Assembly (NCBI GenBank): GCA_029641185.1
Contig: JAPWGK010000001.1
Coordinates: 1,872,501-1,936,500 of the forward strand
Direction of reading: 5' to 3'
Length of the DNA: 64,000 nt
Source: Pseudofabraea citricarpa
Taxonomy: Eukaryota; Ascomycota; Leotiomycetes; Helotiales; Dermateaceae
The notes beneath the pieces were generated by a model. The model saw nothing but the letters and a program-made list of their open reading frames with translations, made no database searches and had not been told where the DNA came from. Below, one piece after another: positions 21,072 through 33,454 of this stretch (position 1 is the stretch's first letter; every line of letters begins with the position of its first letter). Both the position numbers and the translations under genes were made by a program.

Positions 21072-21484
21072 TTACTAAACTCGCCGGTCTGTTTCTCAAT
21101 AGCGATAATCGGAGCTGGCGAATAATCTTTTTGCTCTTTGCTTAGGTATCCAGCCTTAGCTCGCTCGCTTAACCCACCAGCAACTGAACATTCGTAAGAG
21201 ACACTACTTGAGATTAGCGGCAAAATACCTCAATAATATAATAGGAGATTGTATCATAATATCAGTTACCATATCGTTTTCCCCATCTAGCCTGTACGAG
21301 TGATAATAATCTAATTGTGGCTATAAACCATACAGAGGCAACCCCTCTAAAATAAAATAAAACTTTCAACAGAAGATGATTTCTATCCATGACTATATTT
21401 ACTTGCTTAATTTTATCATTCAAATCACTGGTCCCACACGTAGCTATGGATTTACAGTAGATAATGAATCTAGAAATGTTCATA
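21072..21484. other. Intergenic, no gene recognised
   Basis: These 413 bases separate the tRNA-like sequence from the stop of the Ras-family gene on the minus strand. They are AT-rich and probably include that gene's 3' UTR. Confidence 0.5.
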
Positions 21485-22506
21485 CTATAGTATAACACAG
21501 TTGCGGTCTTTTTTTCGTCTCCTTGCATGACGATGTGGCCGTTTCTCTCGCCGCCCATGGGTATGAAGGGCCTCATCGTCAAAAGTTGGTGGTGCCGAGT
21601 TATCCTTTCGAATAATTTGTCGGCAAAGGTCAATGAATACCTCGTCCACATTCGCTACCGTGGTGTCAGTAGGATTAACAAGCATGTAGAGAACTGAGGG
21701 CCTACCTCGCCGCCTCGCGGACGTCTCATAGTATGGAGCATTGCCCCAACTCTGTGATACTGAGAATGCCTTCGCGCGAGACACCATGCGGTCTTCTTCA
21801 AGGTCTGACTTGTTGCCAACAATAACAATGGGAACATTATCGTCGTCTTTGATGCGTATTATCTGCTCACGAAGCTCCGATAGCTCATTCAAGCTACTCT
21901 GGCTCGTGATGGAAAAAACGAGAAGAAACCCTTGGCCGGTCTTCATGTAAAGCTCCCTAGTTACTTTAGTCTTGTGCCGCGAGGGAGTCATTTAAGTCGC
22001 ATATACCTCATAGCAGCTACTCACAAGCGCTGTCAGTCACGTGTCGTTGTGTGATCATCATATGTCTTTACTTACTGAATTGTTCTGTGCCGGCGGTATC
22101 TAAGCTTGACTGCTGTGAGCATCCAGCCACGGGTCTTTCCAAATGCGGGTTCTACATACATTTCCAACATGCATTGTCGGCCCTGTAGTCGCAGTTAGCC
22201 AGGGTGCAACGAGCCAAGAGATAGCTGACATACATCGACCTCGATCAGCTTCCTGTAAGAGTCTTCAATGGTGGGATCGTAGCTCTCGATCCAGACATTC
22301 TGGACGAATTGTGCTGCCAGCACGCATTAGAAGATGGCACGAGATGATGACCCTAAATGCCCTGGAGCCCTGGACGGGAGGTGAGACGGATGGGTGGGTG
22401 CCTTACCTGTGAGGCAGCTCTTGCCAACTCCGCCTGCAGAGACTGTCAGTGGAACTCCTGAGCACTCGGGAGGGAGGAAGGTGAGAGAGAAAATGAGTGA
22501 AGGAGG

Positions 22507-22541
<35 letters not shown>

Positions 22542-22592
22542 GGACTGACCAGCACCCAAAACTACAATGTGATAATCACGCCTGGCACACAT
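21485..22592 (-). CDS. krev-1: Ras-family GTPase Rap1/Rsr1 (Krev-1)
   Basis: Eight exons join in frame to 210 residues: 22592-22550, 22433-22407, 22313-22234, 22182-22160, 22104-22076, 22016-22007, 21956-21706, 21654-21485. The G-motifs are complete: [11 protein letters not shown] (P-loop), the [11 protein letters not shown] effector region, [12 protein letters not shown] and ETSA. The C-terminus is basic and ends CVIL, a CAAX box with Leu that predicts geranylgeranylation. The protein acts at the plasma membrane in polarity and cell-fusion signalling (Bud1/Rsr1 in yeast). Exon 6 is only 10 bases. The N-terminus is uncertain: the ATG at 22,592 gives [11 protein letters not shown]. An alternative 20-base first exon ending near 22,638 (MSRASQ, then RRDYH), with a weak gttcga donor, also stays in frame. 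Intron 1 contains a long CT repeat. Confidence 0.9.
22007..22016 (-). other. 10-base micro-exon of the Rap1/Krev-1 gene
   Basis: The bases CTGCTATGAG lie between acceptor gagtag and donor gtatat. They supply the T-A-M-R of the switch II block EQFTAMRELYM. Removing them breaks the frame and the motif. Confidence 0.85.
22511..22539. repeat. GA/CT dinucleotide repeat inside an intron
   Basis: A (GA)n run of 29 bases on the plus strand. On the coding strand of the Rap1 gene it is a CT run within intron 1, far from the acceptor. Confidence 0.9.
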
Positions 22593-22639
22593 CTGGTCAG
22601 TCGTGATCGCCAGCAGGCCCTCGGGGTGGTGCGTCGAAC

Positions 22640-24105
22640 CTTTGCGAAGCCCTCGACATGATTGATTGCTGCTGGTGGTGGGCGTCGATGGAGAGGGAAA
22701 TAATAGGGATTCGTCACCGACAGACGCAGACGCAGACAAAGACAAAGACGCTCCCTTCTTTCACGTCAGGTAGAAGTTGAACAAGCAGGGAGACCTCCAG
22801 CGATAGTGCTCTTGTCCCCTTCTCCCCGTCAGCTTTCTCTGCCTCTCCCTTACCTGCTTTCGGCAGCAGTGGCCTTCTGAGCCCGGATGTTCACAAGGTC
22901 GAGAGGTGCTTTCCGGCATGTATGAGGAATTGAGGACGACCGTGTATGGAGTATTCCAATTCTGCGTTGACCTGCGAGCCACCCCCCATGCACGGTTCAG
23001 GAGCGAGCGAGCAGCGGTTGCTCGTTACTGTTTCCGCTACAGTGTCGTTTGTACCGTAGTGTTTCCGATGTCGTCTCGTCACTCCTCAAGTCAAGTCAAG
23101 TCAAGCCAACTTCACTTCTGCTCACACTCCAACCTCAATGGCCACGATGACGAAGACAACGGCAACGACGACCTGAGGCTGACACACATACACGCGCGCG
23201 CGCCCGACTGGACTTTCGGCATCAATACCACAGGAAGCAGGACAAAACGGTAGCAAAGCGTGGGGCAGGCCAGGCCACTCCCTCCCCCATGCTTTATTAC
23301 TCCTGACGATCGCATCGCTTCGTTCAGTCTTGGGCGGTACCGTACCGTGGCGTGGGTAGTTCTGCCCCCCCGGGTCCAGACGTGAGGCTGGGTCCCAACT
23401 TCCAGGAGATCCAAGCGAAGAAGGGAAATAGATGTTCGTCTTCCTACTGTATCTGTATCTGTTTCGATAGCGGCAAAATCGACTGCTCCACGAGCATTGG
23501 CTGGCGGCCGGCGCCCCCGAGCAAGCCATGGTGGTCTCTGAGCCTCTGAAGGTGCTGCCAGTCGAAAAGCCACCAACCATCAGCCGCAAGGTGACAGGAA
23601 TAAAATGCCTACCGAAGCCCAAGTCAGCGGTGTGCCGCATTCGCCAATCAAATCAACGGACGACAATTTCACCCATCGCGTCTTTCAAGTTCTCATCTTC
23701 ACGTCCGTGTATATGGCCATGCTTGGGCGATGCTTGGGTCTTGATAGGTGAAGCTGCTCAACCGGGTTTGCCTTTGGTACGCGTACTCAATATGTGTTGC
23801 TGATGTGTATATTGGTCACGTGTGCTGAGTCTGCCAACCTGCTCAGCGAATCTGATCGCTTACCATCCGCCCAACTAGCGAGCATTGTCAATGGCATGGC
23901 ATAGGTTTCCCCATGTCATCCCCAGTTTTCAACCAACTGTAGAAGGCACGGCTGATTGGCTACTTCCGTACGCAGCTGATATGGCCAGCATATGTTATCT
24001 ATTTACAGCTTATGAGAATGCTATCATATTTACAGAGGAACAGCCTAGGGAGTTTGTACAAAGATTTCCTGCGGTTTCCGGGTATATAGCGGGCCCATGA
24101 CTCCA
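22640..24105. other. Intergenic between Rap1 start and laccase stop
   Basis: 1.5 kb of promoter and 3' flank without a recognised gene. It has a tcaag tandem run (23,089-23,104), a CGCGCGCG run (about 23,193-23,201) and TACCGTAC words (about 23,338-23,346). Open frames on both strands have no recognisable motifs. Confidence 0.5.
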
Positions 24106-26460
24106 TCAGACTCCCGAGCCTATTCTTTCATATGCTCCTTGTTTCTCATACTGGCTCCATACCGCACAGCTATCTTCGATATCCCTGGAAACAGCAGTGT
24201 TTAGCTTGATATCATCTTTCCGGACATAAAGTGATGTTGATAGCCCCTCGGACGCATGCCAACCTATATGGCAATGCATCAGCCAGATGCCTGGGTTATC
24301 TGTGAAGAACGCAAGGATTGCGTAGCCTCCAGCAGGCATCATGAATGTGTCTCGGCGCATTGGATTGTTGACTTCGAGCTTGCTGATGTCCTCGTCCCAT
24401 TGACCCTGTCCTGTGGCTAAGATTCGAAGATCATTGCCATGCATGTGAATCCTGGAGCGCTGGGTTAGCAATACTTGAGGGGGTGGGGATTCGTTGTAAC
24501 ATACGGGTGTGGCTCATAAAAGTTGTTCTGGATGTACCAATACGCCCACGTGTCCTTCTCATCGACTCCTATAATGTTGTCATCCGGAGTAATGGTACTG
24601 TTGCCTTTGACGAGCCTGTGGAGGATTGGATTTTCCCAGTCTACATTTTGTGTCGTTGCTCCAAGTGTCCACCTAAACACTCGCCCTTCGGTAACTGATG
24701 TGACTTGGAATGGTGATGCGAGTGGTAGATGCCTAGGGTCAAATGTTGTAATATCTACAGGCTTAGCAACAAATGGTACCGTCTTCTCGGCTGGTTCATC
24801 AAAGCAGTCGTCTGCGACTGGAGCTGCCTGAGTCAGAGGCAACGATTTGCCAGCACCTCGATACGAAATGATAGCATTTTGTATTCCCGTACCATTGTTC
24901 TTGTTGCTCACACAAGACTGGGGCAATGCTCTCAACCAGTAATTTCCAATAGTGTTATTTGCTGTTACAATGGCATCAAACCGTTGCCCTTTAGTCCCGT
25001 TAGTAGAATAATATCACTGCTATGGTTGAGACTCACCAACACCCAGGCTGACGTATTGCGCAACGTACGGCTTAACGGGTTGGAGATCGATTGCAACCAC
25101 CTCCATCATGTGATTATCTACACAGGTTAGTCGTCTACAGTTGGCGAGACAATCTCAGTGATACCTACCAATTCCAACCTTATAGAAATTGTCAACCCCA
25201 ACATTGATGAATCTGATGGGGTGTCGTTTCCCTGGCTCCATCTTGACCTCTAGGCGCTTGCCGCCCCCATTTGCATTGACATTCATTCCATTGAAGAGGA
25301 TATTTTCGGGCACATCAGTGGTTGGACCCTGTGTTCCAATTACCGCATCTATAGCAGAGGAGGTTCTTGCGCCTGGAATATGATAACTGGCCATGTCAGC
25401 AGTGAAGCTCGAGTATGAGCAATATTACTGGCATTTCTGATATCGCAATAGGACCCATATCAATATCATATCCCGCAGTAGTAGGGCCATGGATCACTAT
25501 TGGACCCAGAACCCCATCGCCATATTGAGCAGAGAAGTGGCTATGATACCATGACGTTCCATACGAGGTAGCCTGCCATGTATAGGTTCTTTTTTGACCA
25601 GGGGCTATAGGGCATTCAGTGAGTCCGTTGACTCCATCCTGTTCGTTTGTACCAACTTGTCGAATCCCATGCCAATGGATACTCGTGCTATTATATCTTT
25701 AATTCATGACACTGCGCCGTAGATAAAGGGTGAGTCATACCCATTATCTTGCATTTGATTGTTGACAGTAACCTTGACAGTATCCCCCCAGTCTGCCTAC
25801 TGTTAGCAGTGGCATAATATAGGCTAAAGGAAAATTCGAGACCTACTGGCTTCTATTATGGGGCCAGGCGTTTGATTGTTGACTAAAATACACGGTTTTA
25901 AGATGCCGTCTGGGGCGCAGGTGGAGTTTGTCAGTGTGAAGGTATACTAGCAAGCAGTCTCGTCAGCCTGGTTTATATGATATACAAATTATTCCCACCT
26001 CTACAATTCTTGATGTATTGGGCCAGGTCGTTTCAGTATCGTTCTCAATGCTAAAGTCACCCCAACAGCCGTTAGACGATCCTCCACAAATACCCCCACT
26101 GCCAGTTGGAGGAATAGGCTGTGTGTTGATAGAGCCTTTAGAGAGGCGCTGATTAGAATTGGTAATAGAATTCGTCTCGATTGATCCTGAAGCTCGAGAA
26201 TATCTACTACTGGCCATGCTCGTGTTTGTGGAGACAGCCTTCGTCGAAGCAGTAGCAGCTTGGATAGTTGATACTGTGCGTAAGGTTGTTATCTTACTGG
26301 TACTCAAGCCTGTGCTCCTTGCTAGGTGCGGAGGTGGCGTAGAGACTGGCTGTATGATTGATGTTGATAGTGTTGGCTGTGAAAGAATTCTCCCTCGTAT
26401 CGAGGAGCCTGATGATGGGAACGATAGTGCAAGCACCAGGGAAAGCACAATAAGTCTCAT
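24106..26460 (-). CDS. Secreted laccase (multicopper oxidase) with Ser/Thr-rich N-terminal extension
   Basis: Eight exons join in frame to 665 residues: 26460-25999, 25946-25847, 25792-25741, 25687-25433, 25386-25169, 25117-25037, 24988-24505, 24451-24106. A signal peptide (about residues 1-19) is followed by roughly 100 Ser/Thr-rich residues and three cupredoxin domains. Copper ligands are visible as HWHG (H209, H211), WYHSH (H253, H255), HPIHMHG and HCHIGWH (H610, C611, H612, H616). Leu621 lies at the T1 axial position, usual for high-potential laccases. It oxidises phenols with reduction of O2 to water, outside the cell. Only a GC-AG intron (25,432-25,387, branch gctgac) keeps the frame in the second domain. 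The gene is divergent from the GMC oxidoreductase. Confidence 0.9.
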
Positions 26461-28224
26461 GATTAAATTTATCTCACATTTGCTGGCTGGCAGCTGGGAG
26501 ACTGGGGCGGGATTTCGGGGGGAAGATTTTACTAAATAATGACAAGCAACCAGAAAAGTGAAAGAACGCTGGTCAACGGGGAGGGGACAGAGGCATGAGA
26601 TTTATGTGATACTCGTGTACTTCCACGGTCTATCACTTCTCGGTATCCCTGCTTGGTGCTGTCACTGATGCACTCATTGCGAGCAGTTCCAGGAGGGATA
26701 AAAAAAAATAAGTGTGCCCCTGAGATCGAAACCTGTCAATAGTCTGTGTTGTCAAATTCAAAGCTCTCTCTTGGCCACCTTGAAGCATTCTGCGGCAGGA
26801 TTTTTATCGGCAAGGAAGCCGGAGATATTCGAGCAATATCCCAATGGTGTAGAGGTCGGACGGAGAGTAGGGGGATTGCGACTACTACGACACTTCTGCA
26901 AACAACCGAGGAAGTCGACTCTGACACATAGCAAATCTACTACAGCTGAGGTCACCGTGGTAGTAAATACGAACGTGATACGCGAGAACAAGGGGTAAGT
27001 TGCTCGCATCGGAAGTCATCGTATCGTGGAAGTTCTCTCGCATGAACCATAATGCCCACATCAGATATCCGGGACTCGAAATCTCAAAAACATTTCGAGG
27101 ACGAATTCAGGCTGAATCTAACCGAAGGGGTTTCGGAACAGAGACAAGATGACGAAGCCAGTAACAGCAAGGCTTAGGCAGATGTTGGTAGGTGGTAGCG
27201 AGCTGCCAGTGGTCAGCCAAGGGTGAATACTTATGAGAGAACAATGCTCGTCGATGATTTGGATATTTAAGCGACGTAGGCCATGGACAAGCTTCGATGT
27301 GCGATTGGCTCCCTTAGTCGCTTGATATGCGAATCATCGAAAAAGTACACGCTCCCATGATGCATTTCAACTCTACTCCGGAGATCGCACACAAGCTACA
27401 TCTTCTATTGGTCAATTTAGGATGATGTCAACGATGTAAAGGCATTTACATAGCCAGGCGGGCATGAATGAGGGTTCTCTGTAGCAGTACCACACGTGTT
27501 TAGCTCATGCTGGACTTTCAATATGCAACTAAACAGGCGAGTTTATTGAATTATCCCGTTCGTCGCCAGGATCCCTCTTTGCCGCCAAGATCAGGGCTGG
27601 CTGCCGTTCCTCTACTCGTCGTGTCGAACCATTGCCCATCTCCTTGTGCCCGAGCATAACCATGCCTAGGTGGCTAGCTCATCAGTAGAATCACGACCGG
27701 TGGGTAGTTTCTCCGGTGGTCATGTTATGCAGGTTAATGATATACTATAACTTGGGCCTCGACTCTAAAACAGCCCACGAGACCTGACCTGCGGACGTTG
27801 AAACCCCGGTTGGCTTGTGCATCAGATGAACTTTGCTCGCAACAAAAGATACGCTCGTGCTTGGTGTCTTGCATGTATCGCTTACCACGCCCCCAGCAAA
27901 GGACATTGGGCGTGGTTCTGCGACCAGTCCAAAGAAATGTTCTATCTGGCATTGGCAGGTCAGAAGAACAGATGCATTCGTGACATACCCTATAGGCTTC
28001 TTTTTTTGCCCTCCTCTCACACCCCCTTTCCCCGAGTGCGAAGATGACTAGAGACAAAACACGAATCCTTTTCTTGCGAGAAAATTCGGTGCACCTCGGC
28101 TGGTATCTAGTCTGTTCAGTAGATATTTATTCATGGCAAACATCACATCCTGCTCTGATCTTACCACTAGTAAATTGTTGTTTTCTCTTCCTCCCGCTAG
28201 ACTTACGGCTGGGCGCGATAGAAG
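26461..28224. promoter_or_regulatory. Divergent promoter region of laccase and GMC oxidoreductase
   Basis: 1.76 kb between two starts that face away from each other, with no gene recognised inside. It carries one TATCCGG word (27,066-27,072), shared with other promoters of the cluster, and a direct CCGGTGG pair (about 27,697-27,719) spaced as for a Zn2Cys6 factor. Confidence 0.5.
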
Positions 28225-30723
28225 ATGTTCGCTTTATCGATATACCGGGTTATTTCTCTACTTGTTTTCATTCCAACCGTCTGCCCCTTCCCTGCCAGGG
28301 AAGCATCCAAGCGAGCAATTAATCACAATCTCTGGGGAACATACAAAAACTCCCTTGTCGAGGGGATCACTGTAGATGAGATCGAGAAGTCCCACGTCGC
28401 GACAACGTATGACTATGTAAGTCAACCAAGACGCAGTCATAAGTGCAATCAAAGCCCTGCACAAAAAGCATGCGTTGTTAATACAAGTAGACGGTCTCAA
28501 TCTACATCAATGGGCACGCACTAACACCTATGATCAATAGGTAATTATTGGCGGTGGCCCAGGTGGCTTAACTCTTGCTCTTCGTCTTTCAGAAGGTACG
28601 TACTCCACGGGATATGTCTGATTTACCTCCATTTTGTTTAACAATGAGGTCTATATCCAGACCCCAGAGTTAGAGTGGCTGTTGTTGAGAAAGGGACGCT
28701 CTCTACCTCATTCATAACCTTTCAACTCGGAGAACTTGCCACTTCCACTTTTGTTGATCCGACAAATCCGGCTTTGCTCCCCAGCATTGATTATATAGAT
28801 ATAACCGAGCCCATAAAAGCAAACGGTTACCGTCAGCATTATCCGCAAGGCAAAATGCTAGGTGGTTCAAGTGCTAGAGGGTTTTCTGCGTAAGTAATCA
28901 CCCACAGCTTACTTGAAATAACATCCCTTTTAACAATCCAGCTAACTATCTATATATTAGGTACAACCGTGGTACAAGGGGTGCATATCAGAAATGGGCC
29001 GATGCTGTAGGCGACCAGTCATACACATGGGATAACTTTCTTCCATATCTTCAAAAGTCGGTTCAATTTACGCCCCCTAATGTAGCTCTCAGGGGTTCAA
29101 ACTCTAGCGACATCAGCTTCGACACCACCACTTTCCTCCCAACAGGTGGCCCTCTCCAAGTGAGCTTCGCAAATTTTGTGTCACCCTTGGCAACCTGGAT
29201 GAAGGTAGCATGGCAATCACTTGGAGTCAAGGCTGCCACAGTCGGATTCAGTAGTGGCATCCTGGAAGGAGTTCAATACATGCCTCTAAACGTGAATCCA
29301 TCTGATATGCACCGCTCATCTGCAGCATCATCCATGTTTGAAGCGGCGCGTAACAGAACAAATCTCGTCGTGTTTGCGTATACCCAGGCCTCGAAAATTA
29401 CATTTAACATGGAAAAGGTAGCAAACGGTATCATGGCACTGGATATAAACGGAGATTCATTCCCACTGAGGGCTGATAAGGAGGTCATCTCATGCGCTGG
29501 GGTTTTTCGAACCCCTCAGCTACTGATGGTTTCTGGGATCGGAGATGCAGATGTTTTGAACAGGTATAATATCAGTGTAGTATCGAACAGACCTGGTATG
29601 TCATAACTCTTGAGAAAAGCATTCCCTGATGAGCTTGATTCGAGGACCATATAGCGTTCCGGGTTGCAAACATATCTCGGAGATCTCACTAACAAGCAGT
29701 ACTAACACAATATCGTGCATTGTAGGAGTCGGCCAAAATCTTCAAGACCAGTCCTTTGTTGGTATCACATACCAAGTTAACTTCAACACTACTAGCCAGA
29801 TCTTCAATACTCAGTTTTCTGATTTCGTGAACAACACCTTGTTCCCGCAGGGCTTAGGAGTGCTCACGGATGCCCTCGATCTTGCTGTGTTTGAAAGCGT
29901 ACCACCTGAGTTCAATGACACCCTCTCTGCAGCAACTCGAGATGCAATAGGCGAGTATCCCGAGGACTGGCCGGTATTTCAATATCTTCCTGTGAATAGC
30001 GATCTTTTGATTTTTCGCACCGTTGAGTCGAAGCCACCATCAGGTACGACGCTTTCTCCAAATTACGGATCGCTTGCCTGTTCGCTCTCGATGCCATTTT
30101 CGCGAGGCAGTGTCACAATCAAGTCAGCAAATAACTCCGACCCACCTGTTATAGACATCGGCTATCTTAACGATGAGCGAGATATCGAACTTCTTACGGT
30201 TGCTTTCAAACGTGGACGCCAGGCGTGGACACGACCCGAGATGAAAGAAGCTCTTCTGGGCAAGGAATATTGGCCGGGGTATGATCTCGTCCCGGACAAT
30301 GATGATGTCGCCATCCGAAACCATGTCATAAACAACATTATGCCCATCTGGGAAGCTACCTCGACGAGTGCGATGGGAATGGTCGAGGACACACGGGCAG
30401 TTGTGGTAAGTTGAGCATCTCGGTGTAATATTGATTTATCTCAGTTGCTTCATGGGGTTTGAGGTATTATTCGCTCCGCTGGGATACTTGAATGCCTCCT
30501 CAATTATACTTAGGCCCCTTCGGAACTTATATGACAAGCATTACTAATACCAACATGCTTGATTTAGGACTCTCGCACGCGTGTTATTGGAGTTTCGGGT
30601 CTTCGGGTAGTTGATGCCAGTGCGTTTCCCTTCTCGCTGCCAGGACATCCAGCTGCAACTGTATTTGGCATGGCAGAACGTGTAGCGGCATGGATTCTAG
30701 AAGACCTAGCTGCAGGTGAATGA
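28225..30723 (+). CDS. Secreted GMC-family FAD oxidoreductase
   Basis: Six exons (28225-28416, 28541-28595, 28661-28889, 28961-29595, 29726-30405, 30568-30723) join in frame to 648 residues. A signal peptide (MFALSIYRVISLLVFIPTVC) is followed by the FAD dinucleotide fold VIIGGGPGGLTLALRLSE (from residue 65) and YPQGKMLGGSSARG, the first GMC signature. AGVFRTPQLLMVSGIG is the second. At the end LRVVDASAFPFSLPGHPAATVFGMAERVA carries the active-site His. Relatives are aryl-alcohol oxidase, glucose oxidase and dehydrogenase, plant-type mandelonitrile lyase and oxidases of toxin clusters; sequence alone does not choose the substrate. Several N-x-S/T sites fit a secreted glycoprotein. A nitrilase lies 8 kb away, so a link to cyanohydrin chemistry is possible but only inferred. 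Confidence 0.92.
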
Positions 30724-31148
30724 TCGTTTACGGATATGTATATTTATGATAGTACGGTGTATTTATAATGATCATTCGTATATAGGCTTCATATATTTAA
30801 TACGAATATGTAATAACCTTACTATAATTATTAACACAACTACGTCACTGAAACACTACCACTTGTAATACATTTCATCTGGTAGATATTTAAATGGTAG
30901 ATATTTAAATACATAATTTATTTATTATTACAAGTATATATATATAACTTCATTATAACGAAGGTTTTGTACCTAGCAAATCACGTGTTGCTCCAACGCT
31001 GAGTCATGCTCTATCTTATTTTTTAAACTTTTACACGTAATATGATGCCCCGCATATAATACATTCTCGTTACTTAAGAGTAACTTTCACACCACATCTG
31101 TTACCAGTTACTACTATTCGAGTCTCATTTCAGCCCCACGTTGCTATC
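30724..31148. other. AT-rich intergenic patch, promoter of the regulator gene
   Basis: A strongly AT-rich 425 bases with a tandem pair of tggtagatatttaaa (about 30,879-30,909) and the palindrome-like cttcattataacgaag (about 30,948). A related word lies at 38,029. It may be a worn transposon footprint. No gene is seen. Confidence 0.45.
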
Positions 31149-33454
31149 ATGAACTCCACTTTCGATATCTCGCAACGACCGAGACAACGAATCACGCTGG
31201 CTTGCAATGGGTGTCGCCAGAAGCGAACAAAGGCTTGTTGAATTCATTATAATCCCAAATAACAAGCCACTAATACCCACGTGTATAGTGTGATGGAAGT
31301 CGGCCTCAGTGTAGTGCTTGTAAATATCGCGAGGAACCTTGCGAATTCTCTCAAGCCGAAAGCAGGCGAAAGTATACAAACAACCGTCTTAATAGCCTGG
31401 CACAGAAGCTGATCCTACTAGACGACCGAGCAATCAATACGTTGCATCACTAGAGGCGAGAGTAGCGATCTTGGAGGAAAGATTGGCTAAAAGCACATCT
31501 CAGGCTTATAGATCTGCTGACCAGTCTATATCGACCAATTCCAACACCTCCGGGACTACCACAAAAGAGCTGACTGCAACCCCACACTCAACCAGTGATC
31601 ATATTTCGGACCCAGTCGACGAAATAACAGGCGTATTAGAGGGTTTTACTGTTGGTGATACTGGAGAGCTACGTTTTTTTGGTGCATCCAGCGGTCTCAA
31701 TTTGAGCGGGTATTACTCTAATGCTACACACAACGCATCTCCAGGCTGTGCAAGAAAGCGTGGCTATGAATCGGCTCAGGAGTTTGGCCTTGTTCCATTC
31801 TCTGACGAGCTTCGAGACCATCTTTTGGGGCTTTACTGGCACTGGCAAAACTCATGGCAGTACCTCGTTCCACAAGAGTCTTTCCTCCACGATCTTCATG
31901 TAACCAGGTCTGAACAGTTTTGTACTCCTTTGTTACTTACTGCTATATTGGCTCTTGCATCTCGGTATTCAGACCGAATAGATGTCCGAACTGATCCAGA
32001 TGACCCAAACACAGCAGGGCTGGTGTTTTACACGCAAGCCCAAATAATGCTTTACCACGAGCACGAAGCACCGACGACCTCTACTATTCAGGCAACTGCT
32101 TTAATATCTTTATATATTACTGCAACTGATAAGGAATCTCTTGGCTGGCTTTATGCTGGTATGGCGTCTCGTATGGCATTTAATCTTGGACTTCATTTCG
32201 ACTGCTCAGAATACGTTCATCGGGGGGTTTTATCATGTGAGGATGCTGAAGCTCGAAATATTACCTGGTGGGGTGTCTATGTTGTTGATAGGTAACAAAA
32301 ATTCATACGCAATCCTGTATATTGGAGTTAATAACTGTTCTAGATTATTTGGTCTTGGAATGGGGAGACCTGCGAGTATTCAAGACTACAACATTACAGC
32401 TAGAATACTAGAGCCCTCAGACGACACTGCTTCAAAGTTACTGACTGCTATAGATGAATCGCAAAGACCATTATATTCATGTTCAGGTATATCAATCAAC
32501 GCCAATTACACATGTCAGCTCTTCAGGATTGCCTCAGATGTTCTAGAACGACTATATGTCGTGATATTTAAAATCGATGATACGACATGGGCTAATTCGA
32601 GACTGTAGGTACTCGAGACGCTCAGGGTGGAGCGTTGGTGAAAGAGAAGATAGGATCATGACAACCCAGCTAAGACTGACGAAGTTTCATGATCATTTGC
32701 CACAGTCCCTGAGGATAACAATGTCCTCGACCAAGCCGGCAGTGCCTCATATCTACCATTTACAGTGAGTCTAGTGGCTCCTCACTTCCAGATCGGAACT
32801 AAGACAATATTCAGTTTACAGTATCATGTCGTTCTGATTCTCTTACACCGACCATTTCTTCCCAGTTTCCGCCACGTACCTGGCAGATCCCAGGCAAGAT
32901 CCGACGTCAAAACCGTTCAACAGGAGTTACATTCCAGAATCTGCAGGGAATCTGCAGAGAAAATCGCTTATATCTTCAGATCTTACAGAGCGAATTATAC
33001 ACTCGTAGGTTCTTTCTTGGAGTTAAATATCGAAGGTTTGACATTCGCTGACCATATGCAGCGTTACATTCCAATATCTGGCGTACATGCTGCTTTCACC
33101 GCAGCAGTCATTCACCTGTTCAATATTAGCGACCCAGAGAATATCTCGGCGGACAAGTCCATGGAATGCGCCAAGATTCTCATCAAAAGTCTATACGAGA
33201 TGAACATTACCTGGTTCTGGTGCAATCGTTCAATCAGAGTGATCGAGTCATTGGCGACTGATTTGAATATAGATCTTTGGGGTACAGGTTTTATACACGA
33301 CGTTGAAGCTGCACACATAGAATCTTTGGAGCGATATAAGGGAGGAGATTCAAAAACGGCCGATATGTTAGTCGATGATGCTTCAATATCTCTCAGCGAA
33401 TATCAGCCGTTCTTTGGGAGTATGTGGCCGTCAACCTTCGACTTTGATCTATAG
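31149..33454 (+). CDS. Zn2Cys6 transcription factor with fungal-specific TF domain
   Basis: The start at 31,149 gives QRITLACNGCRQKRTK, then after a short intron CDGSRPQCSACKYREEPCEF, completing the six cysteines. The next exon gives YVASLEARVAILEERLAK, a coiled-coil dimer element. The fungal_trans domain follows (LLGLYWHWQNSWQYLVPQ, TALISLYITATDKESLGWLYAGMASRMAFNLGLH) and QYHVVLILLHRPF near the end. Exons I can place are 31149-31232, 31289-31371, 31431-32291, from 32344, up to 32764, and 32815-33454. The first intron starts GC instead of GT. Between about 32,550 and 32,615 no GT-AG intron restores the frame from VLERLY to YSRRSGWS, so there is either an unusual junction or a real one-base disruption. 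It is the likely regulator of the surrounding cluster. Confidence 0.83.

Noticed and set aside
23112..23640. Two long overlapping minus-strand frames of 154 and 172 codons
   Set aside because: They overlap each other in different frames, have biased composition and share no motif with any family I know.
26714..26998. A 94-codon plus-strand frame between laccase and GMC genes
   Set aside because: No recognisable motif, and open frames lie on both strands of the same stretch, so it looks like chance openness in the promoter region.
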